Shown: positions 1-7,387 of the stretch, in pieces
Layout of the letters: each line of letters starts with the position of its first letter
How positions within the stretch are numbered: position 1 is the first letter of the stretch
Assembly (NCBI GenBank): GCA_905221065.1
Contig: CAJNBS010000024.1
Coordinates: forward strand, 1 to 17,873
DNA: 17,873 bases
Reading direction: 5' to 3'
Source: a bacterium
GTDB lineage: Bacteria > Bacillota > Bacilli > Lactobacillales > Streptococcaceae
Made by a program: the position numbers and the translations under genes
Notes under the pieces: model-generated
Databases searched by the model: none
What the model was told of the DNA's origin: nothing
What the model saw: the letters and a program-made list of their open reading frames with translations, nothing else

Positions 1-854
1 ATTACCGCTGTCTTACCTTCTGGGGTTGTAACTGTCGCATTTCCTTTATCATCTACAACTACTGTTGCATCTGGGTTTACAGCTTTAACTTTATCTTCGA
101 TCGCTTTTTTCTCAGCGTCAGTCAGTTTATCTGGATTTGCTACTACAGTCTTATCTGCTGGGTTTACAATGTCATTTCCTGCATTTGGTGTAGTTGCATC
201 TGCTTCTGATCTGAATAAATCTTCTGATGGGATTGTTGCTGTAGTTCCATCGTTTAATGTAACTGTTGCATTTCCATTTTCATCGAATTTAACAGATTTA
301 GTTTCTGGGTTTAATTCTCTTAATTTTTCTTCTGCTTTAGCTTGATCATCTGGATCATTTGCTTCACCAACTACTTTGTTTGCTGGTTTAACAATATTAG
401 AGTTACCTGCTCCAGCTTTTGCTGTATCTTCTTTAGTTCTTACTAAATCTGATGCTGGAATTGCAGCAGTTTTACCATCTGGAGTAGAAACAGAAACAGT
501 TCCGTTTTCATCTATTGTTACGATAGCATCTGGATTTACTTCTTCAACTTTAGCAACAATCTTAGCTTTTTCTTCATCTGTTAATGCACTTGGGTCTTTT
601 ACGATAACTTTATCAAGTGGTTTATGAATGTTATTTCCACCTTTACCGTTATCTAAATCTCCCTCAGTTTTAACTAATTTAGCTGGCTTAATCGTTCCTT
701 TATTACCATTTTCTGTAGTAACTTCAATATCACCATTCTCGTTATATTTAACTTCTTTGGCTGTAGGATTAACTTTCTTAACTTCTTCTAAGACTTTAGC
801 TTTTTCATCATCTGTTAATGCACTTGGGTCTTTTACTAGAACTTTATCGATTGG
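1..854 (-). repeat. Tandem 75-78-residue beta modules (VKDPSALTDEEK type)
   Basis: Successive units at 621-854 (78 residues), 387-620 (78), 162-386 (75) and 1-161 (partial). The shared plan is Pro-(L/I/A)-(D/N)-K-V, then DPSALTD(D/E)EKAK, a helix ending in VNP, a beta hairpin (DENGTVSVSTPDGKTA type) and IPASDLV. The array continues beyond the window. Related modules sit N-terminal to the DUF1542 stalk, at about 4240-4440 (DKVAVADPAQL) and 2540-2805 (EKVTVTDPANV). I do not recognise a named family with certainty. Confidence 0.75.
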
Positions 855-3800
855 TCTATTGATATCTCCAATTGCTTTAATAGCTGCTTTATCTGCTTCT
901 TCTATTGTATTAACATCTTCTACACTAGTTACTGCATCGATTGCTGCTTTTGCTTTTTCAGCAACTTTATCTACTTTAGCTTTTAATGCTTCTTTAGCTT
1001 TAGGAGTTAAATCATTACGTGCATCGATTGATGCTTTTTTAGCTTTAGCTTCGTCTTCAATCGCTTTACGCGCATTTGGTTTATCTTCTACAACAGGAAG
1101 CTCATCGATTGTACCTTTGGCACCATCCTTACCTACTGCTGCATCTTTTTCAGTTTCAACTGCCGCATCTGTTGTCGCTTTATCAACTGCTGCTTTTGCT
1201 TTTTCGGCTGCCGCTTTTGCTTTTTCAGTTGCTTCTGCTTTTTCTTCATCAGTAGCATCTGGAGTGTTAGCAATATCTTCCAATTGTTTTGCTAATTTAT
1301 CTTCGATTGCTTTCTTAGCTGCTGGCTTAGCTTTAGCTTCTGGATTTACAGCTTTAACTTCATCTACACCTGTTTTCTTAGCTGTATCTACCGCTTGTTG
1401 CGCTGCTGTTGCTTCTTCTGGTGTGTCTACAGTATCAGGTTGAGCATTGATTGCATCAGTCGCTTCTTTAGCTTTAGCTTGTGCTTCTTTCTTAGCCGCG
1501 TCTTTTTCTTCCTGTGTTAAATCATCACGAGCATCGATTGCTGCTTCTTTTTTAGCTAGTTCATCTGCCACTGCTTGTTTCGCAGCTTCTTTAGCGATTG
1601 GATTTACAGTCGCGATGTTATCTGTACCTGTAGTTTGTGCTGTTTTTACTTCTGCATCTGTTGTTGCATTATCGATCACTTTTTTAGCTGCATCTGCAAT
1701 GTTTTTCGCCGCTAATTTCGCAGCTGCTTTTTCTTTATCTGATAAGTCCGTACGAGCGTCAATTGCTTCTTCTTTCGCTTTTAATGCATCATCGATTGCT
1801 TTTTTAGCTTCTGGTTTAGCTTTAGCTTCTGGATTTACTGCTGTAACTTCATCTACACCTGTTTTCTTAGCTGCGTCCACTGCATCTTGAGCTGTTTTAG
1901 CTGCTGCTGGTGTAGCTGCTGCATCAGGTTGTTTAGCGATTTCTGCTAATTGGGCATCAGCTTTATCTTTCGCTTCTTTCTTAGCTGCAGTTTTTTCTTC
2001 ATCAGTTAAGTCTGTACGCTTATCAATTTCGCTATTTTTATCTTCTAATGCTTTTGCAATTGCTTTCTTAGCTTCCGCTTTGGCTACTGGAGTTACATTT
2101 GCAACTGCTGTAGTTCCAGATTCTTTAGCTTTAGTAACTTCTGCATCTGTTGTTGCATTATCAACTGCTTCTTTAGCTTTATCAGCGGCTGCTTTAGCTG
2201 CATCCTTAGCGGCTTTCTTCTCGTCGTCTGATAAATCTGTACGAGCGTCAATTGCTGCTTCTTTAGCTTTAAGAGCATCATCAACTGCTTTCTTAGCTGC
2301 TGGTTTTGCAGCTACTACTGGGTTGTCTGCTGCAATTGCAGTTGTACCAGATTCTTTAGCTTTATCTAATGCATCTTTCGTAGTCACGTTAGCATCATTA
2401 ATTGCTGTTAATGCTTTTTCTTTATCAGCATTTACTTTATCGATTGCTGCTTGTTTCTCTTCATCAGTTGCGTTCGCAGTTTTATTAATTTCTGCAATTT
2501 TGGCTTCTGCTGCTTTATTAACCGCATCGATAGCTGGTTCTTTGTCCAATGTTACAAAGTCTGCTAATGGGTGTTTATCTGTAGAATCATCTGTATATGT
2601 TACTACAAGATTTCCATCAGCATCTTTTGTTACTGATTTAATCTTAGCCTTAGCATCTGCAGCATCTACAGTTTTACCTTTTTTGTCAGCTAAGTTAGCA
2701 TCATCATTATTATTAGAGTACTCAATTTGTAGTTTTTCTTTGATTTTCTCTAATTCTGCTTCTGTTACGTTTGCTGGATCTGTTACAGTAACTTTTTCAG
2801 TTGGTTCCTTGATTTCGTACTTATCTGCTTGTGATTTAACGATGAATTCAACATACCCAGGTTTTTTCTGGCGAAGTGCAGGGTCGCTCTCAACATTGTA
2901 GGCTTGATTTGCTGGCATAGATTTAACACCGTCATTATCTTTAGCCTCGATAAAACTTGTCCACTTGTTTGGAGCTTTAAGGTTTGTAACACCTGTCATC
3001 TTGATTGTCGCTGTTCGCTTATCATCAGATACAGTTCCTTCCCCAGATGCTACAGCACTATTAGTTACCTTTCCTATGGTAAAACCAAAACCACTAGCGT
3101 TATCACTTTCATCTTTACCTTTATTTCGTAGATACAAATCTTTAACTGTTGTATCGTCTTTACCTGTGAATGTTAAATCAGTATTCTCACCAGTGTAAAC
3201 ATAGATTTGTTTCTTATCTGGGTTTGAGTATGGAAGTTCAACTGTTGGAGCTTCGTTAGTACGTACTATTACTTTATGAGTGTATTCAGCAGACTCTTTA
3301 CCTTGACTATCTACTGCTTTGTATTTAACAGTATATGTTCCTGGCGCTGCTAAATCTGCTGCTTCAAGAGTTGTTTTACTTGTATCACCATTGATAGATA
3401 CTACTGTTGGTGTACCTTTGGCACCTAATGTAGCATTTTGATCATCTTCATGGTCTGTTACTTTCGCTAGAGTTGAAAGATCTACAGTTCCCCCTGCAGT
3501 TACTGTTGTTACATCTGAGTCTGTTGCTGATGACACTACTGGTGCTTCGTTAGTTACATTGACTGATTTTTTTCCTGAGTAACTTCCATGAGAAGCTGAA
3601 CCATTATGCGAAATGATTAGAATGTTCTTATTTCCTTCAGCAACTGGTTTTGTCAGTGTTAATGTAATTGTGTCAACAAATTTACCGTGGTCAACAGATT
3701 CAATAGTTGCTCTTTCTGGATTTTCTGTAATAGACCATCCTCTATCTTCGCCTCGTTTCAATGTCACTTGAGGTGCTGAATTTGTTTCTTTATCTTTGTA

Positions 3801-5477
3801 CCAGAAATATGAATATCCTGTATCGTGCGGAACTGTTAGTACAACTTTCTTAGCTCCAGCGACGACGCTAGCCTGGTCTTTAGCTGCCTCTGATGGTAAG
3901 ATTTTTGATTCACCAATAGAAACCTCTAAGTTTGCCTTTTCGCTTTCGATACCATTTGTAACACTCACAACCTCTACTGGATTTTTAGGAGCATAGAATG
4001 TTCTCGCAGCTGGACTAGCACCTGGTAAGGTTTCATTACTGTTCAATCCTTTATCTAAAGTAAGTTTCCAGTTTCCATCTTGTCCTACTTCTGTTGTTTT
4101 TTCAGACAATACAGCTCCAGTGCCCTGATCTTTGACCGTTACTTTAATTGTTGATCCAGCAGTTCCTGTACCTGTAATTTCATTATCAGTAGAATAGATG
4201 GTATTTTTTGCTTTAGTATTTACTACTGGAGCAGCTCCACTATTGATTAGTTTAGACTTATCAATTAAATCAGTTGTTCCATCGTTATAAGTAATAACAA
4301 CTTTATCTCCTGATTGAGTAACTGTAGCAATCTTACCGTTAAGATTGTTATCAGCACCTTCTTGCAATTTAGCTTTAATTTTATCCAATTCTGGTTGTTG
4401 AAGTTGTGCTGGATCAGCTACAGCAACTTTATCAAAGTTTGCAGCTTTATTTGCTAAATCTTCTGTGTATTTTACGTTTTGTGAACGAATTTTGAAGAAT
4501 ACTTGATATTCCGGATCAGATGAACCTTCGTTGTCGATTTCATTGTTACTTGCATCTTTAGCACGAACTTTACGTGATACTACTGTTGAACCATTAGACC
4601 ATGGTTTCCCATTAGGATGACGATCTTGCAATTTTCCAGTGATGCTAAGTGTCGCTGGTTGGTCAGCTGTTGCTGTTGTTTCACCATCAATATTAGAGTT
4701 GTTTAATCCATACCCTATATTAGTATCAGTTCCACCACCCATTTTTTGCATCCAAGCTTTAACAATCTTACCACTGTTATCTGTAATCTTGATACGTCCA
4801 GTGATATTTGTTTCTTCTGTTGGAGTTACCCAAATAGTCTTAGATGCTGCATCATCATAATCGATTGATACTTTTGGTTTTTCTGTATCAGTTTCCGCAC
4901 GGAAAGCATTGTTTTTGTCTAATACTTGGCCATTACGAGTATCATTAGAACCTGTGTTTTCGATAGCGTTAGTACCAGCTTTTGGTTCTGTGTTTTCAGC
5001 TGACTTACCTACAGTTTCTTTACCTTCAGTTGTGTCTACTGCTGGAGTTTCTTTTTTCTCTACAGGTTTGTTTCGTAATTTAGAGTTAACTGTAGTGACA
5101 AGTTTGCTGTAAGCTGTTTTTAGTTCAGCTTGAGTAGTTGCGTTCGCTAATGTAGCTTTTGCAGATTCTAGGTCTGCTTTTAATAATGCTACAGATTCTT
5201 CTGTTTTGTTAGCATATGTTCCGTTAGCAAATTTTGTCTCAATTTCTGAAATGTAGCTTTCAAGTTGGGTCTTGTCCAAAGTTGGAGTTGTTGCTTCAGT
5301 AACCTGTGATCCCTGAACTTCAGCCGCTTGAACAGATACAGCTCCATTCCCTAAGAACATGAAAAGAGCAGCGACCGCTACACTAGCCGCTCCAAAGCTA
5401 TATTTACGGATCGAGTAACGCGTGACCTTTTCTCGGTGCAGACGTTCAACACGACTCATAGATGGTTTGTTTTCCAT
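1..5477 (-). CDS. Giant YSIRK-type surface protein with DUF1542 repeats (3' end outside window)
   Basis: The frame stays open from the ATG at 5477 to the window edge (1825 codons), so the C-terminus and any LPXTG anchor are not visible. The start is set by an AAAGGAG ribosome site at 5484-5490, six bases upstream. Residues 1-52 form a YSIRK signal peptide (YSIRKYSFGAAS at 21-32, hydrophobic core about 30-47, likely cleavage near VQA/A at 51). Next come a short helical FIVAR-like segment (about 60-135), a beta-rich domain (about 198-345) with a 70-residue module (346-412), an Ig/cadherin-like domain (about 640-735), a second copy of the beta-rich domain plus module (about 740-980), seven DUF1542 modules (980-1541), then 75-78-residue beta modules. 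DUF1542 modules are known as helical stalks of wall-anchored proteins. Adhesion or matrix binding is inference; no ligand-binding domain was recognised. It has its own promoter. Confidence 0.93.
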   Translation of the reverse strand, partial: MENKPSMSRVERLHREKVTRYSIRKYSFGAASVAVAALFMFLGNGAVSVQAAEVQGSQVTEATTPTLDKTQLESYISEIETKFANGTYANKTEESVALLKADLESAKATLANATTQAELKTAYSKLVTTVNSKLRNKPVEKKETPAVDTTEGKETVGKSAENTEPKAGTNAIENTGSNDTRNGQVLDKNNAFRAETDTEKPKVSIDYDDAASKTIWVTPTEETNITGRIKITDNSGKIVKAWMQKMGGGTDTNIGYGLNNSNIDGETTATADQPATLSITGKLQDRHPNGKPWSNGSTVVSRKVRAKDASNNEIDNEGSSDPEYQVFFKIRSQNVKYTEDLANKAANFDKVAVADPAQLQQPELDKIKAKLQEGADNNLNGKIATVTQSGDKVVITYNDGTTDLIDKSKLINSGAAPVVNTKAKNTIYSTDNEITGTGTAGSTIKVTVKDQGTGAVLSEKTTEVGQDGNWKLTLDKGLNSNETLPGASPAARTFYAPKNPVEVVSVTNGIESEKANLEVSIGESKILPSEAAKDQASVVAGAKKVVLTVPHDTGYSYFWYKDKETNSAPQVTLKRGEDRGWSITENPERATIESVDHGKFVDTITLTLTKPVAEGNKNILIISHNGSASHGSYSGKKSVNVTNEAPVVSSATDSDVTTVTAGGTVDLSTLAKVTDHEDDQNATLGAKGTPTVVSINGDTSKTTLEAADLAAPGTYTVKYKAVDSQGKESAEYTHKVIVRTNEAPTVELPYSNPDKKQIYVYTGENTDLTFTGKDDTTVKDLYLRNKGKDESDNASGFGFTIGKVTNSAVASGEGTVSDDKRTATIKMTGVTNLKAPNKWTSFIEAKDNDGVKSMPANQAYNVESDPALRQKKPGYVEFIVKSQADKYEIKEPTEKVTVTDPANVTEAELEKIKEKLQIEYSNNNDDANLADKKGKTVDAADAKAKIKSVTKDADGNLVVTYTDDSTDKHPLADFVTLDKEPAIDAVNKAAEAKIAEINKTANATDEEKQAAIDKVNADKEKALTAINDANVTTKDALDKAKESGTTAIAADNPVVAAKPAAKKAVDDALKAKEAAIDARTDLSDDEKKAAKDAAKAAADKAKEAVDNATTDAEVTKAKESGTTAVANVTPVAKAEAKKAIAKALEDKNSEIDKRTDLTDEEKTAAKKEAKDKADAQLAEIAKQPDAAATPAAAKTAQDAVDAAKKTGVDEVTAVNPEAKAKPEAKKAIDDALKAKEEAIDARTDLSDKEKAAAKLAAKNIADAAKKVIDNATTDAEVKTAQTTGTDNIATVNPIAKEAAKQAVADELAKKEAAIDARDDLTQEEKDAAKKEAQAKAKEATDAINAQPDTVDTPEEATAAQQAVDTAKKTGVDEVKAVNPEAKAKPAAKKAIEDKLAKQLEDIANTPDATDEEKAEATEKAKAAAEKAKAAVDKATTDAAVETEKDAAVGKDGAKGTIDELPVVEDKPNARKAIEDEAKAKKASIDARNDLTPKAKEALKAKVDKVAEKAKAAIDAVTSVEDVNTIEEADKAAIKAIGDINRPIDKVLVKDPSALTDDEKAKVLEEVKKVNPTAKEVKYNENGDIEVTTENGNKGTIKPAKLVKTEGDLDNGKGGNNIHKPLDKVIVKDPSALTDEEKAKIVAKVEEVNPDAIVTIDENGTVSVSTPDGKTAAIPASDLVRTKEDTAKAGAGNSNIVKPANKVVGEANDPDDQAKAEEKLRELNPETKSVKFDENGNATVTLNDGTTATIPSEDLFRSEADATTPNAGNDIVNPADKTVVANPDKLTDAEKKAIEDKVKAVNPDATVVVDDKGNATVTTPEGKTAV
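852..2540 (-). repeat. Array of seven DUF1542-type helical modules
   Basis: Seven consecutive modules of 73, 77, 86, 77, 86, 82 and 81 residues in protein order. Their boundaries fall at the recurring Pro of a T/N-P motif: 2322-2540, 2088-2318, 1830-2087, 1599-1829, 1341-1598, 1095-1340 and 852-1094. Each has a first helix ending near AAIDARTDLS, a second Lys/Ala/Glu-rich helix (DEEKxAAKxxA), and a third with DNATTDAEV or a variant, matching the DUF1542 pattern of streptococcal and staphylococcal wall proteins. Composition is almost entirely Ala, Lys, Glu, Asp and Thr, with no Cys or Trp in the parts read. The expected role is an extended rod that holds the N-terminal domains away from the wall. 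Confidence 0.85.
1341..2318 (-). repeat. Two tandem copies of a 489-bp two-module unit
   Basis: Modules 2+3 (1830-2318) and 4+5 (1341-1829) are each 77+86 residues, exactly 489 bp. The first member of each pair shares KKA(V/I)DDALKAKE and DNATTDAEV. The second shares AAKKTGVDEV followed by NPEAKAKP. The alternation shows that the duplication unit was a module pair rather than a single module. The two copies differ at many residues, so the duplication is not recent. Confidence 0.8.
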
Positions 5478-5549
5478 TATTTTCTCCTTTTGTGAGGTTA
5501 GTTTATTTTATTTCCACATGACACCTGCATACAGAAATCTACAATTTAC

Positions 5550-5578
5550 ATTTTATCTTATTTTCAATATATATGCAA
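5550..5578 (-). promoter_or_regulatory. Candidate promoter of the giant surface protein gene
   Basis: On the minus strand, TTGCAT (5573-5578) lies 17 bases from TAAAAT (5550-5555). The -10 matches TATAAT at five of six positions; the -35 keeps only the TTG. Predicted transcription would begin near 5543 and give a leader of about 65 bases. The flanks are very AT-rich, so other hexamers are possible. Confidence 0.5.
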
Positions 5579-5601
5579 ATGATTTAATTTGAAATTTTCG
5601 C

Positions 5602-5612
5602 AAAAAAAAAAA
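5602..5612. repeat. Run of 11 A (11 T on the minus strand) upstream of a surface gene promoter
   Basis: An uninterrupted 11-base A run bounded by cgc and gcg, centred about 32 bases upstream of the candidate -35 on the minus strand. It could act as an UP-type element or change length by slippage. The flanking CGC/GCG triplets are complementary to each other. Confidence 0.6.
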
Positions 5613-5835
5613 GCGTTTTGGGAAAGTAAGGAATTTTCAGACAAATACGCTTAGTATGTTTTTACGTTTTCTTGAATAAATAATGCAAAGTTATTCTATT
5701 AAATTCTCACGTTTTTAAAGTTTATTCATAAAGATAGCGCATTCATATAGGATTGGTAGTAAAATAAATAAGTTTGAGGGGTGAAATAAACTATTTTTGC
5801 ATTGCATAAGAAAAAATTATTCGTAAAAAATACAG

Positions 5836-5875
5836 ACAAAAAAATAAAACATGCTACCTTATTTCGGCAACATGT
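5836..5875 (-). terminator. Intrinsic terminator of the Rpn locus
   Basis: In minus-strand RNA, ACATGTTGCC (5866-5875) pairs with GGTAGCATGT (5849-5858). All ten pairs form, two of them G-U wobbles, around a 7-base loop. A U-rich tract (5838-5849, with one interruption) follows directly. It lies about 14 bases past the stop of the Rpn C-terminal fragment and would insulate the surface protein gene from upstream transcription. Confidence 0.85.
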
Positions 5876-5888
5876 CATCGTTTTCTAC

Positions 5889-6146
5889 TTACAACAAGGC
5901 CTCAAACTCAGCGACGCTCATGCCCAATTGCTGGCTAGCAACTTCAGAAGTCAAAAGACCTTGACGAACGAGATTTACTAGACCTACTTTTAATCCCTCT
6001 TCGATACCCTCTGCTCGTCCTCGTTCCAGTCCCTGTTCAATGCCCTCTGCACGACCTCGCTCCAATCCTTTTTCTTCAGCTTGTTCCAAGGCATAGTCCT
6101 GTGCTAACAAGGCTTGTTCTTCTCGCATACGTAGTTGACTAAACAT
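5889..6146 (-). CDS. Possible small Rpn C-terminal-domain protein (85 aa)
   Basis: Within the fragment, an ATG at 6144-6146 follows GAGGAGG (6155-6161) with an 8-base gap, the strongest ribosome site in this part of the window. The product would start MFSQLRMREEQALLAQDYAL, run through a coiled-coil-like stretch of GLERGRAEGIE repeats, and end in a small helical tail. It would contain no nuclease residues. Short C-terminal products made from internal starts of E. coli rpn genes are reported to inhibit the full-length toxin, so an antitoxin-like role is possible but inferred. It could equally be an untranslated remnant. Confidence 0.4.
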   Translation of the reverse strand: MFSQLRMREEQALLAQDYALEQAEEKGLERGRAEGIEQGLERGRAEGIEEGLKVGLVNLVRQGLLTSEVASQQLGMSVAEFEALL

Positions 6147-6293
6147 TTTCCTGTCCTCCTCGGACCAGCTCTTGTAGTCTAGCAGTTGGTCTGCCTGGCT
6201 GATGGCTCGCTCGGGTTCTTGAGTAAAGGGCTTATTACCGAAAAACTCCAACCACGGCTTGCGAACCTCGTCTTTGCTGGTTTCTCTGTATTT
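5889..6293 (-). pseudogene. Detached C-terminal fragment of an Rpn-family gene
   Basis: This segment matches the last third of the adjacent full-length Rpn protein, beginning at its KYRETSKD region and ending with a similar tail (VASQQLGMSVAEFEALL). An in-frame TAA at 6294-6296 marks the upstream break, so the N-terminal nuclease domain is absent. The segment around LEFFGNKPFT to LLAQDYALE is nearly identical to the full-length copy (one residue difference over about 56), while the charged GIEQGLERG repeats and the last 40 residues differ more. It may be a remnant of a tandem duplication or deletion, or a retained short gene; see the ORF entry at 5889-6146. Confidence 0.8.
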
Positions 6294-6300
6294 TTAGATC

Positions 6301-6609
6301 TTATTTATGATGGTCTTTCAATAGCTCCTCAAACTCAGCCACGGTCATGCCCAACTGCTCACTTGCAAATTCGGAAGTTAAAACATGTTGGCGCACCATA
6401 TCCAGAAATGCAAAAAGTTTCCCTTCTTCCCTTCCTTCAACTTTTCCACGTTCAAGTCCTTGTTCAATCCCCTCAGCACGGCCACGTTCAAGTCCACGCT
6501 CTAAACCTTGTTCAATACCTTTTTCAATACCTTCTGCCCTAGCTGTTTCCAAGGCATAGTCCTGCGCTAACAAGGCTTGTTCTTCGCGCATACGTAGTTG
6601 ACTAAACAT
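6301..6609 (-). CDS. Possible intragenic short Rpn product (in frame, 102 aa)
   Basis: Codon 227 of the full-length gene is an ATG (6607-6609) preceded by GAGGAGG (6618-6624) with an 8-base gap. This ribosome site is as strong as that of the full-length gene and lies inside codons for Ser-Glu-Glu-Asp-Arg-Lys. Initiation here would give only the C-terminal coiled-coil and tail. E. coli Rpn genes are reported to make such internal short forms as antitoxins; whether this one is translated is inference. Confidence 0.45.
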   Translation of the reverse strand: MFSQLRMREEQALLAQDYALETARAEGIEKGIEQGLERGLERGRAEGIEQGLERGKVEGREEGKLFAFLDMVRQHVLTSEFASEQLGMTVAEFEELLKDHHK

Positions 6610-7287
6610 TTTCCTGTCCTCCTCGGACCAGCTCTTGTAGTCCAGCAGTTGGTCTGCTTGGCTGATGGCTCGCTCGGGTTGCTGGGTAAAGGGCTTGTTC
6701 CCGAAAAACTCCAACCACGGCTTGCGAATGCTATCTTTGCTGGTTTCTCTATACTTTTTTAATTCTAAGAAAGCCATTTTAACCAGATGGTTTTCTTGAC
6801 CGTTATTTGTGATAGTTAAGACCTCACCTGTCGTATCCTCGCGCATACTAAAGCTATGAAAAGCCAGGTCATCTGAGAAATAATTACTATCGACAATTGC
6901 GATTGCGTATACTGGTGCGATATGTTTGTAACTCTGGTGTGTATTACCTTCTCGCTGACGAATTTTTTCTAGATTTTGATTGACCTGACTACACAGATAA
7001 GCCCACAAACGATTGATGAAAAAATTCTGATGATGAACTTGAATCTCAATGATAACCTGTGTCCCATTGTCTAGTTCAGCTAAAACGTCTATGCTGGTAT
7101 AGAAATCCTGAGCCGAGTACGGCAGGGAGGGTAGTACATGAATATTACTCCCCTCCAAAATGGTCACATTTTTTGCTGGTAAGTCCAGCATATCGCGAAT
7201 AAATTGACAAGTGATTTCTGGATTACTAAATATTTTCTTAGCTACCAAGTCATTGGTCGGGCTGATGCCCGGATGTCTTAAAATCAT
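6301..7287 (-). CDS. Rpn family recombination-promoting nuclease / putative transposase
   Basis: This 328-residue protein has the N-terminal PD-(D/E)XK (PDDEXK_2) fold of the Rpn/YhgA-like family. The TNDLVAKKIFSNPE opening is typical, and catalytic residues D67 (SIDVLAE) and E81-x-Q83 (IIEIQVHH) are present. Residues about 190-250 contain LEFFGNKPFT and SEEDRKMFSQLRM. Residues about 250-290 are charged GIEQGLERG repeats, probably a coiled coil, ending in a small tail (ASEQLGMTVAEFEELL). The family is known for RecA-independent recombination and DNA cleavage, and E. coli members for phage-defence toxicity. A GGAGG site lies about 6 bases before the ATG. No terminator separates it from the fucosidase gene upstream, so part of its expression may be read-through. 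Length and catalytic residues suggest it is intact. Confidence 0.92.
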   Translation of the reverse strand: MILRHPGISPTNDLVAKKIFSNPEITCQFIRDMLDLPAKNVTILEGSNIHVLPSLPYSAQDFYTSIDVLAELDNGTQVIIEIQVHHQNFFINRLWAYLCSQVNQNLEKIRQREGNTHQSYKHIAPVYAIAIVDSNYFSDDLAFHSFSMREDTTGEVLTITNNGQENHLVKMAFLELKKYRETSKDSIRKPWLEFFGNKPFTQQPERAISQADQLLDYKSWSEEDRKMFSQLRMREEQALLAQDYALETARAEGIEKGIEQGLERGLERGRAEGIEQGLERGKVEGREEGKLFAFLDMVRQHVLTSEFASEQLGMTVAEFEELLKDHHK

Positions 7288-7302
7288 CCATTTCCTCCTT
7301 CT

Positions 7303-7308
7303 ATTATA
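7303..7308 (-). promoter_or_regulatory. Candidate extended -10 for the Rpn gene
   Basis: TGGTATAAT on the minus strand is a perfect extended -10. The expected -35 is poor, and the hexamer ends 15 bases before the ATG, which would give a leader of only about 8 bases. A 7-bp inverted repeat (7320-7326 with 7332-7338) sits in the -35 region and lacks a T-run, so it is not a terminator. It could be an operator or chance. Confidence 0.4.
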
Positions 7309-7387
7309 CCATAGTTTGAAATCTAATTTTGTTAGATTCGATGGTTCTATCTATTTATTCGGAAAGGAAATGAATTATGAAGATATT

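Larger units (their letters stand above)
5478..5888. other. Intergenic region between the surface protein and Rpn locus
   Basis: This 411-base, strongly AT-rich stretch has no convincing gene on either strand. It holds the surface gene's ribosome site (5484-5490), its candidate promoter (5550-5578), the A-run (5602-5612) and the Rpn-locus terminator (5836-5875). Nothing recognisable was seen at 5620-5830 beyond scattered ATGCAAA/TTTGCAT heptamers near 5573, 5683 and 5797. Confidence 0.7.

Noticed and set aside
628..2901. Long plus-strand open frames opposite the surface protein (up to about 273 codons)
   Set aside because: They mirror the repetitive Lys/Ala/Glu codons of the minus-strand DUF1542 array, giving Ser/Ala/Leu-rich low-complexity products, and lack ribosome sites. 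The minus frame is continuous with a YSIRK signal and recognised domains.
5598..5625. Second cre-like core (AAGCGTTTTG) upstream of the surface gene
   Set aside because: It lacks the TG and CA flanks of the consensus and is largely an A-run plus GCG; too weak to call.
7318..7339. Hairpin between fucosidase and Rpn genes as a terminator
   Set aside because: Seven AT-rich pairs with no following T-run in either direction.
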